This document shows positions 53,500-64,000 of a DNA stretch of 64,000 nt, one piece after another; position 1 is the stretch's first letter; each line of letters starts with the position of its first letter. The DNA comes from Allomyces macrogynus ATCC 38327 (Eukaryota > Blastocladiomycota > Blastocladiomycetes > Blastocladiales > Blastocladiaceae): assembly GCA_000151295.1 (NCBI GenBank), contig GG745358.1:85730-149729 (forward strand), read 5' to 3'. Below the pieces are notes generated by a model, which saw only the letters and a program-made list of their open reading frames with translations, was not told where the DNA came from and made no database searches. The translations under genes were made by a program, and so were the position numbers.

Positions 53500-55491
53500 A
53501 TTCCATTCATCTCGCAAGGCCGCCGCATACCCGGCCAAATAGTCGTGCGCCCGGACCACATTCAGCCCCAGCCCGGCCATCACCACGTACCCGTCCGGCC
53601 GCACAACCACGACCCACGCCTGGCTTGAATCCTTGATAATTCCGCATTGTGCGTCTTGCGAAACAGAAAACTGGCGACAGCGCCATCACTGTCCACCCAA
53701 GTGTTTGCCGATTCGGGCACCGCGACATGGTCGAGCTGAACCGCATCCACCAAACCCCGCACCTCCTGAAATCGACAGCGCGTCCGTCGGCTTTCAGAGA
53801 AACGGGCGCGCGTCGTGCTTGATTGCCGCTGTGGCAGGCGCCGTCGACCGCAAATGGATACGGTGCACGCGCGCGCCTTCAATAAACGCTGGGAACGCGA
53901 CGCTAGACGTGTCGTGTGGCGTCAAGACGAGGACCGTGTGCTGCAGCTCCGCGGCGACGTACAAGTCAAGCAGCCCCACGACGGTGCCGTCGGTACCCAC
54001 GAGCTGCCCGCGTGTCGGCGCACAATGCCCAACCGGATACCGCAGCTTGACGGTCCCGGCCTGGGCCACAGCGTCGACCGGCTGCGACACGCGCGGAAGG
54101 AACAAACCGAGCCCGACGTTCGGTGAGAGTTTCTCAAACCGGAACAAACTCGGCACCCACGCCGCGATTCTCACAACCAATGTCCCGAGCAAACTCACGA
54201 GCCAGGACCAGTGCGCGGCATAGTCCGGCGCGCGTGACGTGTTCTTAATAATGGCTTGCGCAACGGGCTCCCGCTCAGACTCGTAACTCGCAAGCAATGC
54301 ACACGGGTGGACGTTGTGCGTGAGCGCAGTTACTGGCTTCCACGCCAAGTTGTGCGCATCCTGCAGACCCATGTTCATACCTTGCCCGCCCATCGGCGAA
54401 TGCACGTACGCGGCGTCACCCGCGAGGAACACGGCGCGTTGTGAGCGGCGTACGACGCGGCGACACGCTCGTTGACGGTAAATTGCGTCTGCCATTGCGG
54501 GCCAGACAGCGTGTAGCCCGTGGAGGACTGGTTGGACTCGTCGCGCGTCCCATCGGCGTTGAGCACAGTCGCCCACCCGGGGAACGTGATGCGCTCATTG
54601 AACAGCCACTCGACCGCGGCCAAAGTTGGCGGCGCAACCCCCGCCGCTGTCCCCGCATGCTTGTCAGTGTACGTATCCTTGTCCACCCGGTTTTGCGCGG
54701 CGCCGCTCGTCCCGTCGTGCCATTTCGCCGCCTGCTCGTCACCACCAAGCGCGACAAACCGGTGCAGTGGCGCATCGCCCGTCGTGATCGTCGTCTGCAG
54801 CGGGAAAGTGATGATCGCTCCATGCGCACTAGACATCGCGGGGGGGCGAGCGACGCGGCCTGTCGGGTCGGCGCCCCAGTTCGTCGCGCGACCGAATACC
54901 CACGTCAGCCATCCAGAACACGTCCGACCGCGTATGGCCCGCGAACAAGATTTTGAGCAGGTGCCGCACGGTGGACTTGCCGCCATCGCACGCGACGAGG
55001 TATTCGCATTTGATCGACTGGTTGGTGCTGAACGTGGACGTGACCGGGTGCGTCTCGTCACTCGCTTCACCAACGTGCAGGTCCGTCACGCCTGTGCTCC
55101 ATGCGACTCGTACGCCGCGCCGCTCGAGGTCAGCGATCAGAATCCGCTCCGTGTGCGACTGCACGCGCACGAGCGCAAACAGGTACGGTGACTGGGCGGT
55201 ATCCGCAGGTGGGAATGCGACGCGAGCAATCGGGCCCATTGTCGCATCGCCGAGCATGGGACCGCCGTTGACGGGTGTCTCGACCATGTCACGCGCGACT
55301 GGCTTTTGTGGATCGACGAACGCGAGCGTCTCGAGCGAGTGCGCATGTACGGCAATGGCCTTGGACAGGGGGGATGGGCCGGTCGAGCGAGGACAATCGA
55401 GGCTCCCTTAGGCGCGTATTCGTGCAGATGCGCGGCCAGGTACAGGCCGATGGGCCCAGCGCCAACGACGACAATATCGGCCACATTGGGG
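53500..55491 (-). pseudogene. FAD-dependent aromatic monooxygenase (PheA/TfdB type), broken
   Basis: N-terminal FAD site 'ADIVVVGAGPIGLYLAAHLH', then after a frame change in a C6 run (~55375) 'LSKAIAVHAHSLETLAFVDP', 'VRVQSHTERILIADLERRGV', 'YLVACDGGKSTVRHLL' (the DG motif), another change near 54890, 'FNERITFPGWATVLNADGTR', another near 54430, 'RAVFLAGDAAYVHSPMGGQG' with 'MNMGLQDAHNLAWK' (the GD motif; Tyr replaces the usual His), and a thioredoxin-like C-terminus 'VVVRPDGYVVMAGLGLNVVR'. Order and spacing fit phenol/resorcinol hydroxylases of ~600 aa. At least three frame breaks lack introns. The ATG at ~55508 is itself out of frame with the FAD motif. Confidence 0.7.
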
Positions 55492-56849
55492 TCTTGTCAG
55501 AACTGCTCATGGTGCTTGTACAAGTGTGGGCACAGTGGTCAAGTGCCGGATTGCATCCCTTGGAGCGTCGAGTCTTGGTTACGGTCCTGGTACGCCCGCT
55601 TCTGGTCTTTATTCGCAGTCGTGTCTTGATGCTGCCGCAGCGCAATGCCGCGCTGCGTGCGCCTCTTTCATGGGAGATGCAGCGTTGCTGAGAACCTGTG
55701 GCGGCGGGCAGCTGGATGTTGACAACGCAGTGACAAAATGTTGATTGTTCGATGCGGTTCGATACAGTTCAGCGTGGTGGCGACGGACCAGACCGACACA
55801 GATTGACATACACATTCGGTTGAAGTCATTGGCGGGACAAGAACGCGTCGCTCTGCCCATGCTCTGACGAGGTGCCCAACAGTCCCACGATCATGACGCT
55901 CTCACCGTTTCACGCAGCTGCGTGTCAGAGATACGCGCTCGCCAGCAGTCAAGATCCGTCAGCAAACAAGGACGCATACATTCACTCTGTCAAACTGTGA
56001 CAAAACGCTCTCAAAGATGATGGCGGCGTCAGTGTCGATGATGATTTTCCACGAGAAATATGTAGGCTGACAGGAAAATGTAGGGTTGACGAGATGTCAG
56101 TATCCTGCCATGGTCAGCGCGACTTTGATGCAGTTGGATTCTTTATGAAACATGCTTGTGCACTGGCCTTCAAAGATGTGTATCTAGAAGTGCTCCATTG
56201 AGCACATCAATGCACATAACCCCAAGAACCTGTGGCAGATGCAACACAACCCGCGCGACTCGACTTGGTCAGATGAGATGACTGCTGGCTCTTTGCCCCA
56301 CGTGACGACCAACCAACCCAAACATACTCAGACGCGCTGCTGACGCACTTGGCCTTCCAACTGCCCAATGGAACGTTCCATGTGCACCTGCATGACATGG
56401 ACATCCAAGGGGCTGAGGCCACGGCTGTGACTAACATGTGTTTCCAAGCCACTGAGCGGGCTCCCAATGACTGGCGCAAGGACAAGTGGGTGAGCTGTCA
56501 CTACAACTGCGACAACACCACTGCTGTCTTTGCATTCCGCAAAGGGCGCATCCGCCATTGTACTGTCAACACTTTCTGTTTGTTTTTAGCTGGTCTGTTT
56601 CTTCCTTTTACGCCTCCCCTTTATCATGTCCGCTACTGGTCTTGGTGGGACGTGGGCCAAGGCACCCTTTATTCATCCCAGAATCGATGAACCCATATGA
56701 AAAAGCTCTCTCAACAACCCCAACAATCGGAATGGCAAAACGGGAAGCGGAACAGAAGAATGGGATGACGAATTGAGCACGCCATCCAGACTCTGCGGTC
56801 ACGTGACGTCACGGGGACGCCACAGGGCCGGTCGTGCACACAGCTTGGT
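55492..56849. other. transition region before the transposon zone
   Basis: 1.36 kb with no gene I recognise. CpG is still present but falls toward the right. A 113-codon frame at 56349-56690 has no family features and I do not call it a gene. Confidence 0.4.
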
Positions 56850-57649
56850 TGCGCATGCTCTGCTATTTTATCCTGTGCAATTGCCAGGTCTTCTCCACCA
56901 CCAGCATCCTGAGCGATCTTGCCATCAGGTTGTCCTGCTCAGCACTGCAGCTGCATTGATCAGTGTTCAATTCAATTGCTGCCCTGTGGCAATCCTTGAA
57001 TGCTTTTTTGTGAAAATGCAAAGGCCATCAAGCAGTGGAGGCGTGCTGCATTCACCAAGTTTCTCCATGTCATTGACAAGTGAGAAAATGTGAGCCTTCC
57101 ATGTCACAACAACTCAGCAATCACGAAGCCCACCACCCCACTGCTCCACCATTGCTGTTGTTGTCATTGCAGCACACTCTGCTGAACACAACAACCATGG
57201 AGCCAACCAGACTTGTCCTCAAGGCATACAAGAATGCATACACAATCCAGAAGGACAGCTGCAAGATCCAGTTGTCTGCCTTGATGGCAATCCCACTCAG
57301 TCAGCCACAACCAGTCACCCTTGCTCCTGCTGCTGATCCTCCTGCAGATCCCACTGCTCCTGCTGCAGACAATGCCCTTCAAGTTGAAGACGTTCAAGAT
57401 GCCAACAGCCCCATGGATGTGTAGCCTCTGCTGCTGCTGCCATTGCCACCACCTTCACCACCACTGCTGCCACCACCTTCCCCACCCCCTCCAGCTGACT
57501 GAAGAACCAATTTCCATCACACCCAAACTCTACCTTGGTGCTGACCCTGGGTGCATACTCCAAGATGATCCACTTGCTCAGCTTGAGTATGTCTGCATGG
57601 AATACCATGAACATGTTGGATTGCTCCTGATTGTCAATCTCAAACAGTT
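56850..57649 (+). repeat. left arm of the 0.8-kb inverted repeat
   Basis: Matches the reverse complement of 61484..62285 almost base for base. The differences noticed are mostly C/T or G/A changes, e.g. TGCAATTG versus TACAATTG and CTGCCCTG versus CTGCTCTG. It carries a 114-codon frame whose protein is nearly the same in both arms. Confidence 0.92.
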
Positions 57650-58499
57650 TCTGTGTGATGAAGGTTGACCACTGTATGTTTGGTAAGCACATCATCTGCT
57701 TCCCCAGCTTTCCTGCAGATTGTGCCATCTGTGTCTGGGCAGTATGTAATTATGTCAGTGAGCAAGACTCAGTAATACCATCTTTTCCAATGTTGTTAGG
57801 GAATATGGCAAGTTTGCCATTGTTCTTCTGTTCAAGACACTCATCAATGGGCATCTGCATGTATGTGCTGCCTGCAGCTTGTGCCCATCCAGTGGGCTCT
57901 ACAATGTTGCACTCCATGGTGGTCTCAAGGCTGGCAACATTGATGGCAGCAAATGCAAGTGTGCTCTGTTGCTGCTCATGATGTTTTTGTCATGTGTGCA
58001 TGTGCTCCACATTGTTGTTGACCAACTCATGGACATCAAGGCAATATCAGCATCTCCCATGACAATTATTGAAATGCATGCCAAGATTTTGTTGCATTTG
58101 TTTTGGAATGCACATGGACAATGCAAACAGTCTCTTGAACATGGTCATCCTGGCCCATTTGCAGTTTCTCATTTCTCACTTCCATGGTGCCAATGGCCCC
58201 CTTGCAACCTGATGCTCAGCTGCTGTGACAAAGTGCTGCTCTACTATGACCTTGACAAGGGCGTGCTCCAGGTTGTCCTGTGCATCCAGACGTCATGGCG
58301 CGCCATTTTGCTTGTGTGTGGCACCTGTTCCTCCATCACAAGGGGCAGGTGTGTGCACCTCCAATGCACAAGGCAGCTTTCCTCCCTTGACTCTCCTGAT
58401 TTTGCTGACCTGGCAGTCAGCACCATGGTTCCAGACAGCCCAGGAAGTGAGGAGGGCAGGGTGGACACTGATGACGACTTGGTGGTCAATGATGCTTGC

Positions 58500-60540
58500 A
58501 TTGATGCCAATGTTGATCCTGTTGGCAATGAAGCAGGTGCCAATCAACCAGCACAACCCACCTGCATCATGTCATCTGTGCCATACCAGTGCACCCACAA
58601 TATCAATCATGACACAGCCCTCAACATTATGTGGCAAGGCTGTTCCATGATGGGCATGGTGTGGTTTGTGCAGCATTTCTTGAATGCAGCAGCCCTCATG
58701 GACCACATTGCACATGACATTGTGCTTGCCATCCCACACACCCCATCATGTGCAAAGTGTGGGTCCCAGTGCGCCAAAAAATCGTTTGACGTGACTGTCT
58801 TCACACTTGCATATACACAGCCTGTGTGACTGCTCACATGGTGCTGCACAGCCTGCACCTTTGTCACACCATGGGTTGGGCGCAAGTTCAGCATTGTCAA
58901 AATGAACAATGTCATGATGCTTGCATTTGAGCTGATCCTTGAGTACCTCAAGCTGTTTTGCAAGTCAGGCGCATCTGTCTCATCATGGTGGGTGGCCAAG
59001 GTCACACACTACATTGCTATCTTTGGCACACAGCCTGATGAGGTTGTGGACCTTACCAAGATGTGGACTGGGCTTTGATCTCAACTGCCATCATGGATTG
59101 CAGCATTTATGTACCTGATGCACATTGATGCAGCCATCTTCAATTGCATGTGCCCACCTGGGGAACAGCTTGAGATGGTCATGGCTGATGGAAATTGTTC
59201 TTTCGATTGCAATGTTGCAGCTCAAGGAGGCTGCAGCAGCCATGGGTCCTGTGCAAGTCAGTGCACTACACATCAGTTCACACAGACTGCAATGTTGATC
59301 CACCCAAACATGGTCATGAGGAAACGGTTTGTCAAGGCGCTTTTGTGTGCCATCCATCATTGAATCTCACTCGCAATGCACTTGACGGACACAAATGCGG
59401 TCATCATTGGCAATGATGATGCACCAGATGGCATTGTTGCTGACAAACAGAATAATGCCCTGGACCCAAACCGCCTTGTGGCAGCCAATCTTGTGCTCAT
59501 GCAGTGATTGTTGTGGACATGCATGATCTGGTCCCCACCAGCCAGCTCGATCTATTCATTGACTTGATCCACAGTGGCAAGACTTGCACACCACTCAGCA
59601 ACCTGATCCTGCATGCAGTGTGTGCTGCTCTGTGCAACTTTTGCCAATGCAGTGGTCATGGTGGGCCTGATGACCAGCTCCATGCACATCTTGAGCGTGA
59701 AGCACCACTCTTGTCCTGGCGTTTCAACTCGGTGATCTCATGCAGCATAGTTCCAAGTGCACAAGCATGTGCTGGCCTGCTTGGCACACACTGTGCACAG
59801 AACCAACAAACATCTCGCCAAGTTGCCACAAGCCTGTTCGCTGCATTCATCTCAATTGCTCTTGCCAAGATTGACCAACTGCATGAGCAACCTAGCCTCA
59901 AGCTCATTGATATTGTTGACCCTGATGTACAAGGTGGCACATATGACATGATTGACTGGAATGAGACACTCAAGACTGGATCCATGTTCCCCACCCTCCC
60001 TGTTTGTTGGCAAGTTCCACATGTCAAGCTATGATGCAATCTGCCATGCCCAAAATATGCAAGGAAGCAGGGAAGCTTGGGCCCAGCATTCTCTTGCTCT
60101 GGTGCCTGCACTGCTGCAATTACCTTGGCTGGCAAGCCATGACAGATGCAGAATCCCCATGCACCCTTTTTGAGGTATGTCTTGGGGTTTTGCGTTGTCT
60201 GTGGCATAAACTGATGGCCATATCCTCCAGATTTTGGTGACGCGGTTTGAAAGGATGCCATAGTGCTTCATTTATGATAATGCACACGTCTTCCTTCACC
60301 ATCTGCATGCTCGTTTCCTTGTCCTCATCGCCTCAATCATAGATGTAACACGCTGTAATATGCGTTGAACCACTACCCCACACTCTTTGAGAAAACAATT
60401 GTGATTGTTGATGGTTTCCACTACAGCGCCCATGACAGACGTGCAGCAACGTTTGACACGCGATTGTACCACAATATTCTCAGGGGAGCATTGTCTGTTG
60501 TCCATGAGCAAAAGAACGCCCTCCTTGCTTGACTGAAGGC
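58500..60540 (+). pseudogene. KDZ (Kyakuja-Dileera-Zisupton) transposase, degenerate
   Basis: In order: a CxC-type zone 'PSCAKCGSQCAKKSFDVTVF' with 'TLAYTQPV', then past a stop 'FSIVKMNNVMMLAFELILEY', 'LKLFCKSGASVSSWWVAKVT'. Next, 'KLGPSILLLWCLHCCNYLGW QAM...ESPCTLFEV' at ~60080-60175, then 'FIYDNAHVFLHHLHARF' and 'KTIVIVDGFHYSAHDRRAAT'. The last three blocks match the C-x-H-G...ESP, YDNAC.LH and D.FH...H motifs of KDZ enzymes. Several stops and frame changes show it is inactive. Around 59195 'MADGNCSFDCNVAAQGG' resembles the D-G-N-C start of an OTU peptidase, a domain sometimes found in such elements. Limits are approximate. Confidence 0.6.
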
Positions 60541-61483
60541 GCATGCGCCCAAGTACACATTCCTGGTTTTCCTTGCATTCCTGACCTATGCAACTGCACC
60601 ACTCAACATTGACAAAGCCAGCAAGCGGCCGCCTTCTATTGATGCTGGACCAAGGATCCTTCCACTGCAACCACATTTCTGTGGCAATGACCCGCCCACA
60701 AACCCGCCCATGTACCCACTTGTGAACCCATGTGACCCACTTGCAAACCCACAAGACCTGCCTGCAAACCTGTGTGGCCCACCTGAGAACCGACCTGTGA
60801 ACCCGCACAGCCAGAGCCAGGGCGAGGCAGTGGAGCCACCTGGCGAGATCCCGCCTGGGCTGCAGAGCAAGCACAGGCACAGGTCATCACTGGTCCACTT
60901 GAAGATGGAGCTATGCAGTCAGCCTTGCATGCAGGCACAGAGCGATGGGAATGTCATTTGGTCCTGATTCTTGTTGTTGATTTCATTTCGAAGGATAAGA
61001 ATGCTGTTATTGTACTTGTTCATTCGCAGCAGTGGGCAGCAGTAGGACTGTGAGTTGAGATCCAGCCTTGCTGCAAAACCATTTGCATTGGGAGTAGTAC
61101 ATGGGCGGGTTATGTAGTAAACTGTTTCTGATAGCCTTGAAATCATATTGCAATTTGGTTGGCAGCAGCATGGCGCAACAGAGTGAGGTGGAGAAGAAGG
61201 CAATAGTCAGCACTGCACTGTTGCTGCAAGCAAGCAGACTTGGCTCTGAACTTACACTTGACCAGATTGGTCAGGTGCTCAAACAAGTCTAAATTCTCAC
61301 CCAGATGCGATATGAATGTGATTGAAAAGGTAATGGAAAGTACATTGCAAGGAGAGAATAGTCCTGTTGTCTGTTTTTCTGGATCATATGTGGTTGGTCC
61401 AGGGTCGCATTCAGGGACGAAATTGAGTGAACACCCTCCAGACCTTCACTGATGATTTCAGTCGACATAGTGACCCCAAGCTG

Positions 61484-62285
61484 AACTGTTTGAGATTGAC
61501 AATCAGGAGCAATCCAACATGTTCATGGTATTCCATGCAGACATACTCAAGCTGAGCAAGTGGATCATCTTGGAGTATGCACCCAGGGTCAGCACCAAGG
61601 TAGAGTTTGGGTGTGATGGAAATTGGTTCTTCAGTCAGCTGGAGGGGGTGGGGAAGGTGGTGGCAGCAGTGGTGGTGAAGGTGGTGGCAATGGCAGCAGC
61701 AGCAGAGGCTACACATCCATGGGGCTGTTGGCATCTTGAACGTCTTCAACTTGAAGGGCATTGTCTGCAGCAGGAGCAGTGGGATCTGCAGGAGGATCAG
61801 CAGCAGGAGCAAGGGTGACTGGTTGTGGCTGACTGAGTGGGATTGCCATCAAGGCAGACAACTGGATCTTGCAGCTGTCCTTCTGGATTGTGTATGCATT
61901 CTTGTATGCCTTGAGGACAAGTCTGGTTGGCTCCATGGTTGTTGTGTTCAGCAGAGTGTGCTGCAATGACAACAACAGCAATGGTGGAGCAGTGGAGTGG
62001 TGGACTTCATGATTGCTGAGTTGTTGTGACATGGAAGGCTCACATTTTCTCACTTGTCAATGACATGGAAGAAACTTGGCGAATGCAGCACGCCTCCACT
62101 GCTTGATGGCCTTTGCATTTTCACAAAAAAGCATTCAAGGATTGCCACAGAGCAGCAATTGAATTGAACACTGATCAATGCAGCTGCAGTGCTGAGCAGG
62201 ACAACCTGATGGCAAGATCGCTCAGGATGCTGGTGGTGGAGAAGACCTGGCAATTGTACAGGATAAAATAGCAGAGCATGCGCAT
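61484..62285 (-). repeat. right arm of the 0.8-kb inverted repeat
   Basis: Inverted partner of 56850..57649. Inward of 61484 the two sequences diverge at once (after AACAGTT), so the shared part ends sharply. Confidence 0.92.
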
Positions 62286-62879
62286 TCACCACGCAGATGG
62301 GCAAGACAGTGTGGCTGCGAGGAGACAGCTGCATGGCAGTCAGTACAGCCCCTGAACATGGCAATTGCCACCAATGGCCCCCATGAAATGCCACAGGCCC
62401 AATAAAGAAGCATGGGGCAGGTGGCCATGCAGCAGTTCATACTGCATGGTCCCTGAGCATGGCAACTGCCACCAATGGGCCCCACAGACCACTGCAGGCC
62501 CGCCAACAGCAGGGCAGGTTTGTGCAACCCACCATCATTGCCCCATTGCATTGGTTCGGGGCAAGCACCCATGTGGATGGGGCAGGACAAGAGGGTGGTG
62601 CTGCAGCAGCAAGTGTTGGTGCCACTGCAGAAACATTTGGCATGGGCAGGGACTGCAGCTCTGAGAATATCATTGTTGAGCATCATTATGCAGCATGTTT
62701 CGCGCTGGACGGGTGGGTGTAGTGTGCAATGCAGTGGTTTTTGGTGGGTGATTTTTGTGTTGCAGCACCTCAAGCAGTGGTGGTTTGGAACAGGTGGCCC
62801 ATGTGTGGGACAATGATCTGGTTCAAGTTCAACAATCTGAATGTTACTAACTCAACAATCTAACACCATTGGTCAGTAC
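62286..62879. other. CpG-poor spacer with a duplicated ~60-nt block
   Basis: Contains two related blocks in direct order: from ~62353 'CCTGAACATGGCAATTGCCA...' and from ~62453 'CCTGAGCATGGCAACTGCCA...', each ending in a GCAGGCCC/CAGGCCC motif, spaced 100 nt apart. No gene is recognised. It probably belongs to one of the flanking elements. Confidence 0.6.
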
Positions 62880-64000
62880 TGTTACTTACATGCGCCACAT
62901 GTGCAGTACTGTGATTGCTGCAGCTGGTGGCAGACTTGACCACACACTCTGATGCATTGGGGACAGGCTGGGCCCTGAACACATGGGTGGAGGGGGAACT
63001 GGTGCAGACGTGCGACTGGTGGTTGGCGGACATTCTCCTCCAGTATCAGGACAGGTATCAATCAGCAAGGGACCTGGATGGGTTCCTGTCTGCACACCCC
63101 ACAATGGACCTGATCCACATTGGGGTCTTGGAGATCCTTGGAGTCCCATTGGGACTGCAGGCCCTGGCCTTGGGGGCAATAGACCTGTCTGGACTGATGG
63201 TCCATGCAATGGTGGACAACCTCAGCTCCACAATTTACCTGGATCAGCAGGGGGGCTGCCAACACCCATGGATGAATTGCATGACAAAGGAAACCTGGCT
63301 TTGGCTACAGGGGTTTGGGGCACAGTTGCGTGCAACCCACCTGCCATGAGCAGAGAATTGGGTGGTGGACCTGGATTCAAAGGCAGATGCAGTCTGTTAT
63401 GACCACATGGTCCATCTGTCGATCTTTTGGGTGCTACAGGCCCACTGACCAGTGGAGATCAACCTGTTCATGTCTGTGGCAACAGTGCAGATCAGGGATC
63501 AGTTCATGACATTCTTCCCAGATCCAGGAGTGGTGGTGACAGACGTGTTCATGATCCACTGGGGGGGGGGGGGGAGGGGGACAAGCCCACATGGATCTAC
63601 CCCCCTTGTGGCCTCATGGCCCATGTGCTGAGGAAGCTTCAGGACAATCAGGGGACGGCAACTGTGGTCACCCCATTCTGGCTGTCCCAGTTATGGTTCC
63701 AGAACGCCCTCTGGATGTTGGTGGACAACCCTGTGATCCTACTGACAGACGTGCTGGTGAGGACCATACAGATGCAAGTGCCCCTGAGTGGAATGCACCT
63801 GATTGCATAGTGGCTCTCTGGCATTTTGGAGCTCTGCTCGGCTTATCGCAAATGGCTGTTGACTGCACCAATGCAACCCTTGCAGAGAACACCAGGAAGC
63901 AGTATGACGCATCTTGGCTGTGCTGGCTTTGCTGGTGCCACAGAGAACACACCATTCCCCTTATGCAAGATGTGAACGCTTTCTGTGCATATGCTATCTC
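62880..64000 (+). mobile_element. DIRS-like tyrosine-recombinase retrotransposon (RNase H and start of recombinase), cut by right edge
   Basis: At 62915-63349 'DALGTGWALNTW', 'MDLIHIGVLEILGVPLGLQA', 'VDNLSSTIYLDQQGG', 'ETWLWLQGFGAQLRATHLP' follow the DIRS RNase H pattern (TDAS..GWG, HINVLEL, DN.T...LNKQGG, H.PG). Then 'FWVLQAH', 'FPDPGVVVTDVFMIHW', and in the next frame 'WIYPPCGLMAHVLRKLQD', 'TPFWLSQLWFQNAL' match the conserved linker before the recombinase. From 63858 'NATLAENTRKQYDASWLCWL' and 'DVNAFCAYAI' is the N-terminal core-binding domain of a tyrosine recombinase, open to the edge. Stops (e.g. TGA right after 'THLP') and a 14-G run show decay. The reverse transcriptase is not seen upstream. 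Confidence 0.65.
63561..63574 (+). repeat. 14-G homopolymer in the DIRS-like element
   Basis: Third 14-G run of the window, lying where the linker 'MIHW' should continue to 'KPTWIYPP'; the frame changes across it. Confidence 0.95.

Larger units (their letters stand above)
56850..62285. mobile_element. degenerate KDZ-type DNA transposon with 0.8-kb inverted arms
   Basis: Two near-identical inverted arms (56850..57649 and 61484..62285) enclose about 3.8 kb that includes KDZ transposase motifs. The sequence is full of stops and almost free of CpG. Both arms begin with the same TGCGCATGCTCTGCTATTTTATCC, so this is either the true element end or a shared breakpoint. Because the arms contain the start of a protein ('MEPTRLVLKAYKNAYTIQKD'), the right arm may instead be a truncated second copy in opposite orientation. 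Confidence 0.6.

Noticed and set aside
56349..56690. 113-codon plus-strand frame before the inverted repeat
   Set aside because: No family features, no neighbouring exon, and it lies where composition is already shifting toward the transposon zone.
57080..57424. 114-codon frame in the inverted arm considered as a cellular gene
   Set aside because: It occurs in both arms, has no known domain, lies in CpG-depleted sequence and is most simply part of the element.

Overview
The window is nuclear DNA of a GC-rich, intron-bearing fungus. Introns are short (about 64-140 nt) with GT/AG borders, genes lie close together on both strands, and the gene set is fungal (MBF-type APSES factor, GUF1, GET1, UTP11, COQ4). 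TBCE with a CAP-Gly domain, SNAPC3, a receptor-like cyclic-nucleotide phosphodiesterase, and KDZ and DIRS elements point to an early-diverging, zoosporic lineage. Blastocladiomycota or chytrids are my guess from composition and gene content; no marker gene proves it.

Layout, 1-30.7 kb (housekeeping): an APSES/ankyrin transcription factor (cut by the left edge), UTP11, a transmembrane receptor phosphodiesterase, SNAPC3, COQ4, a METTL2/Trm140-type tRNA methyltransferase, a B-type-like cyclin, an F-box-like protein, TBCE, an unidentified 839-residue protein with a broken partial paralogue behind it, an RDD-domain membrane protein with a mitochondrial-type N-terminus, PFK-2/FBPase-2, a BSD-domain protein and GET1. 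For most of these I could place introns that keep a single open frame.

31.2-43.9 kb (mixed): a REV3 (DNA polymerase zeta) locus that is clearly recognisable but broken by several frame changes and lacks the exonuclease-like domain; a second F-box-like gene; a doubtful F-box-like locus; then intact GUF1 (nine exons) and RRB1/GRWD1 sharing a 320-nt divergent promoter.

44.3-55.5 kb (decay zone): a broken casein-kinase-1-like gene, U1-C, a tandem array of three F-box/ankyrin-like 'LDWW' repeat genes with nonsense codons, frameshifts and one chimeric junction, a broken class II sirtuin and a broken FAD aromatic monooxygenase. Three separate runs of exactly 14 G occur in this zone and the next one.

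56.8-64 kb (transposon zone): base composition changes sharply. CpG almost disappears and TpG/CpA dominate. A degenerate KDZ-type transposase region lies between two near-identical 0.8-kb inverted arms, followed by a DIRS-like retroelement (RNase H, then the start of a tyrosine recombinase) that runs off the right edge. Together, 44-64 kb looks like a gene-decay and transposon region, possibly near a chromosome end, beside an ordinary housekeeping region. No tRNA, rRNA or CRISPR was seen.

Exon borders were read by eye from GT/AG sites and frame continuity. Coordinates marked approximate in the entries are uncertain.
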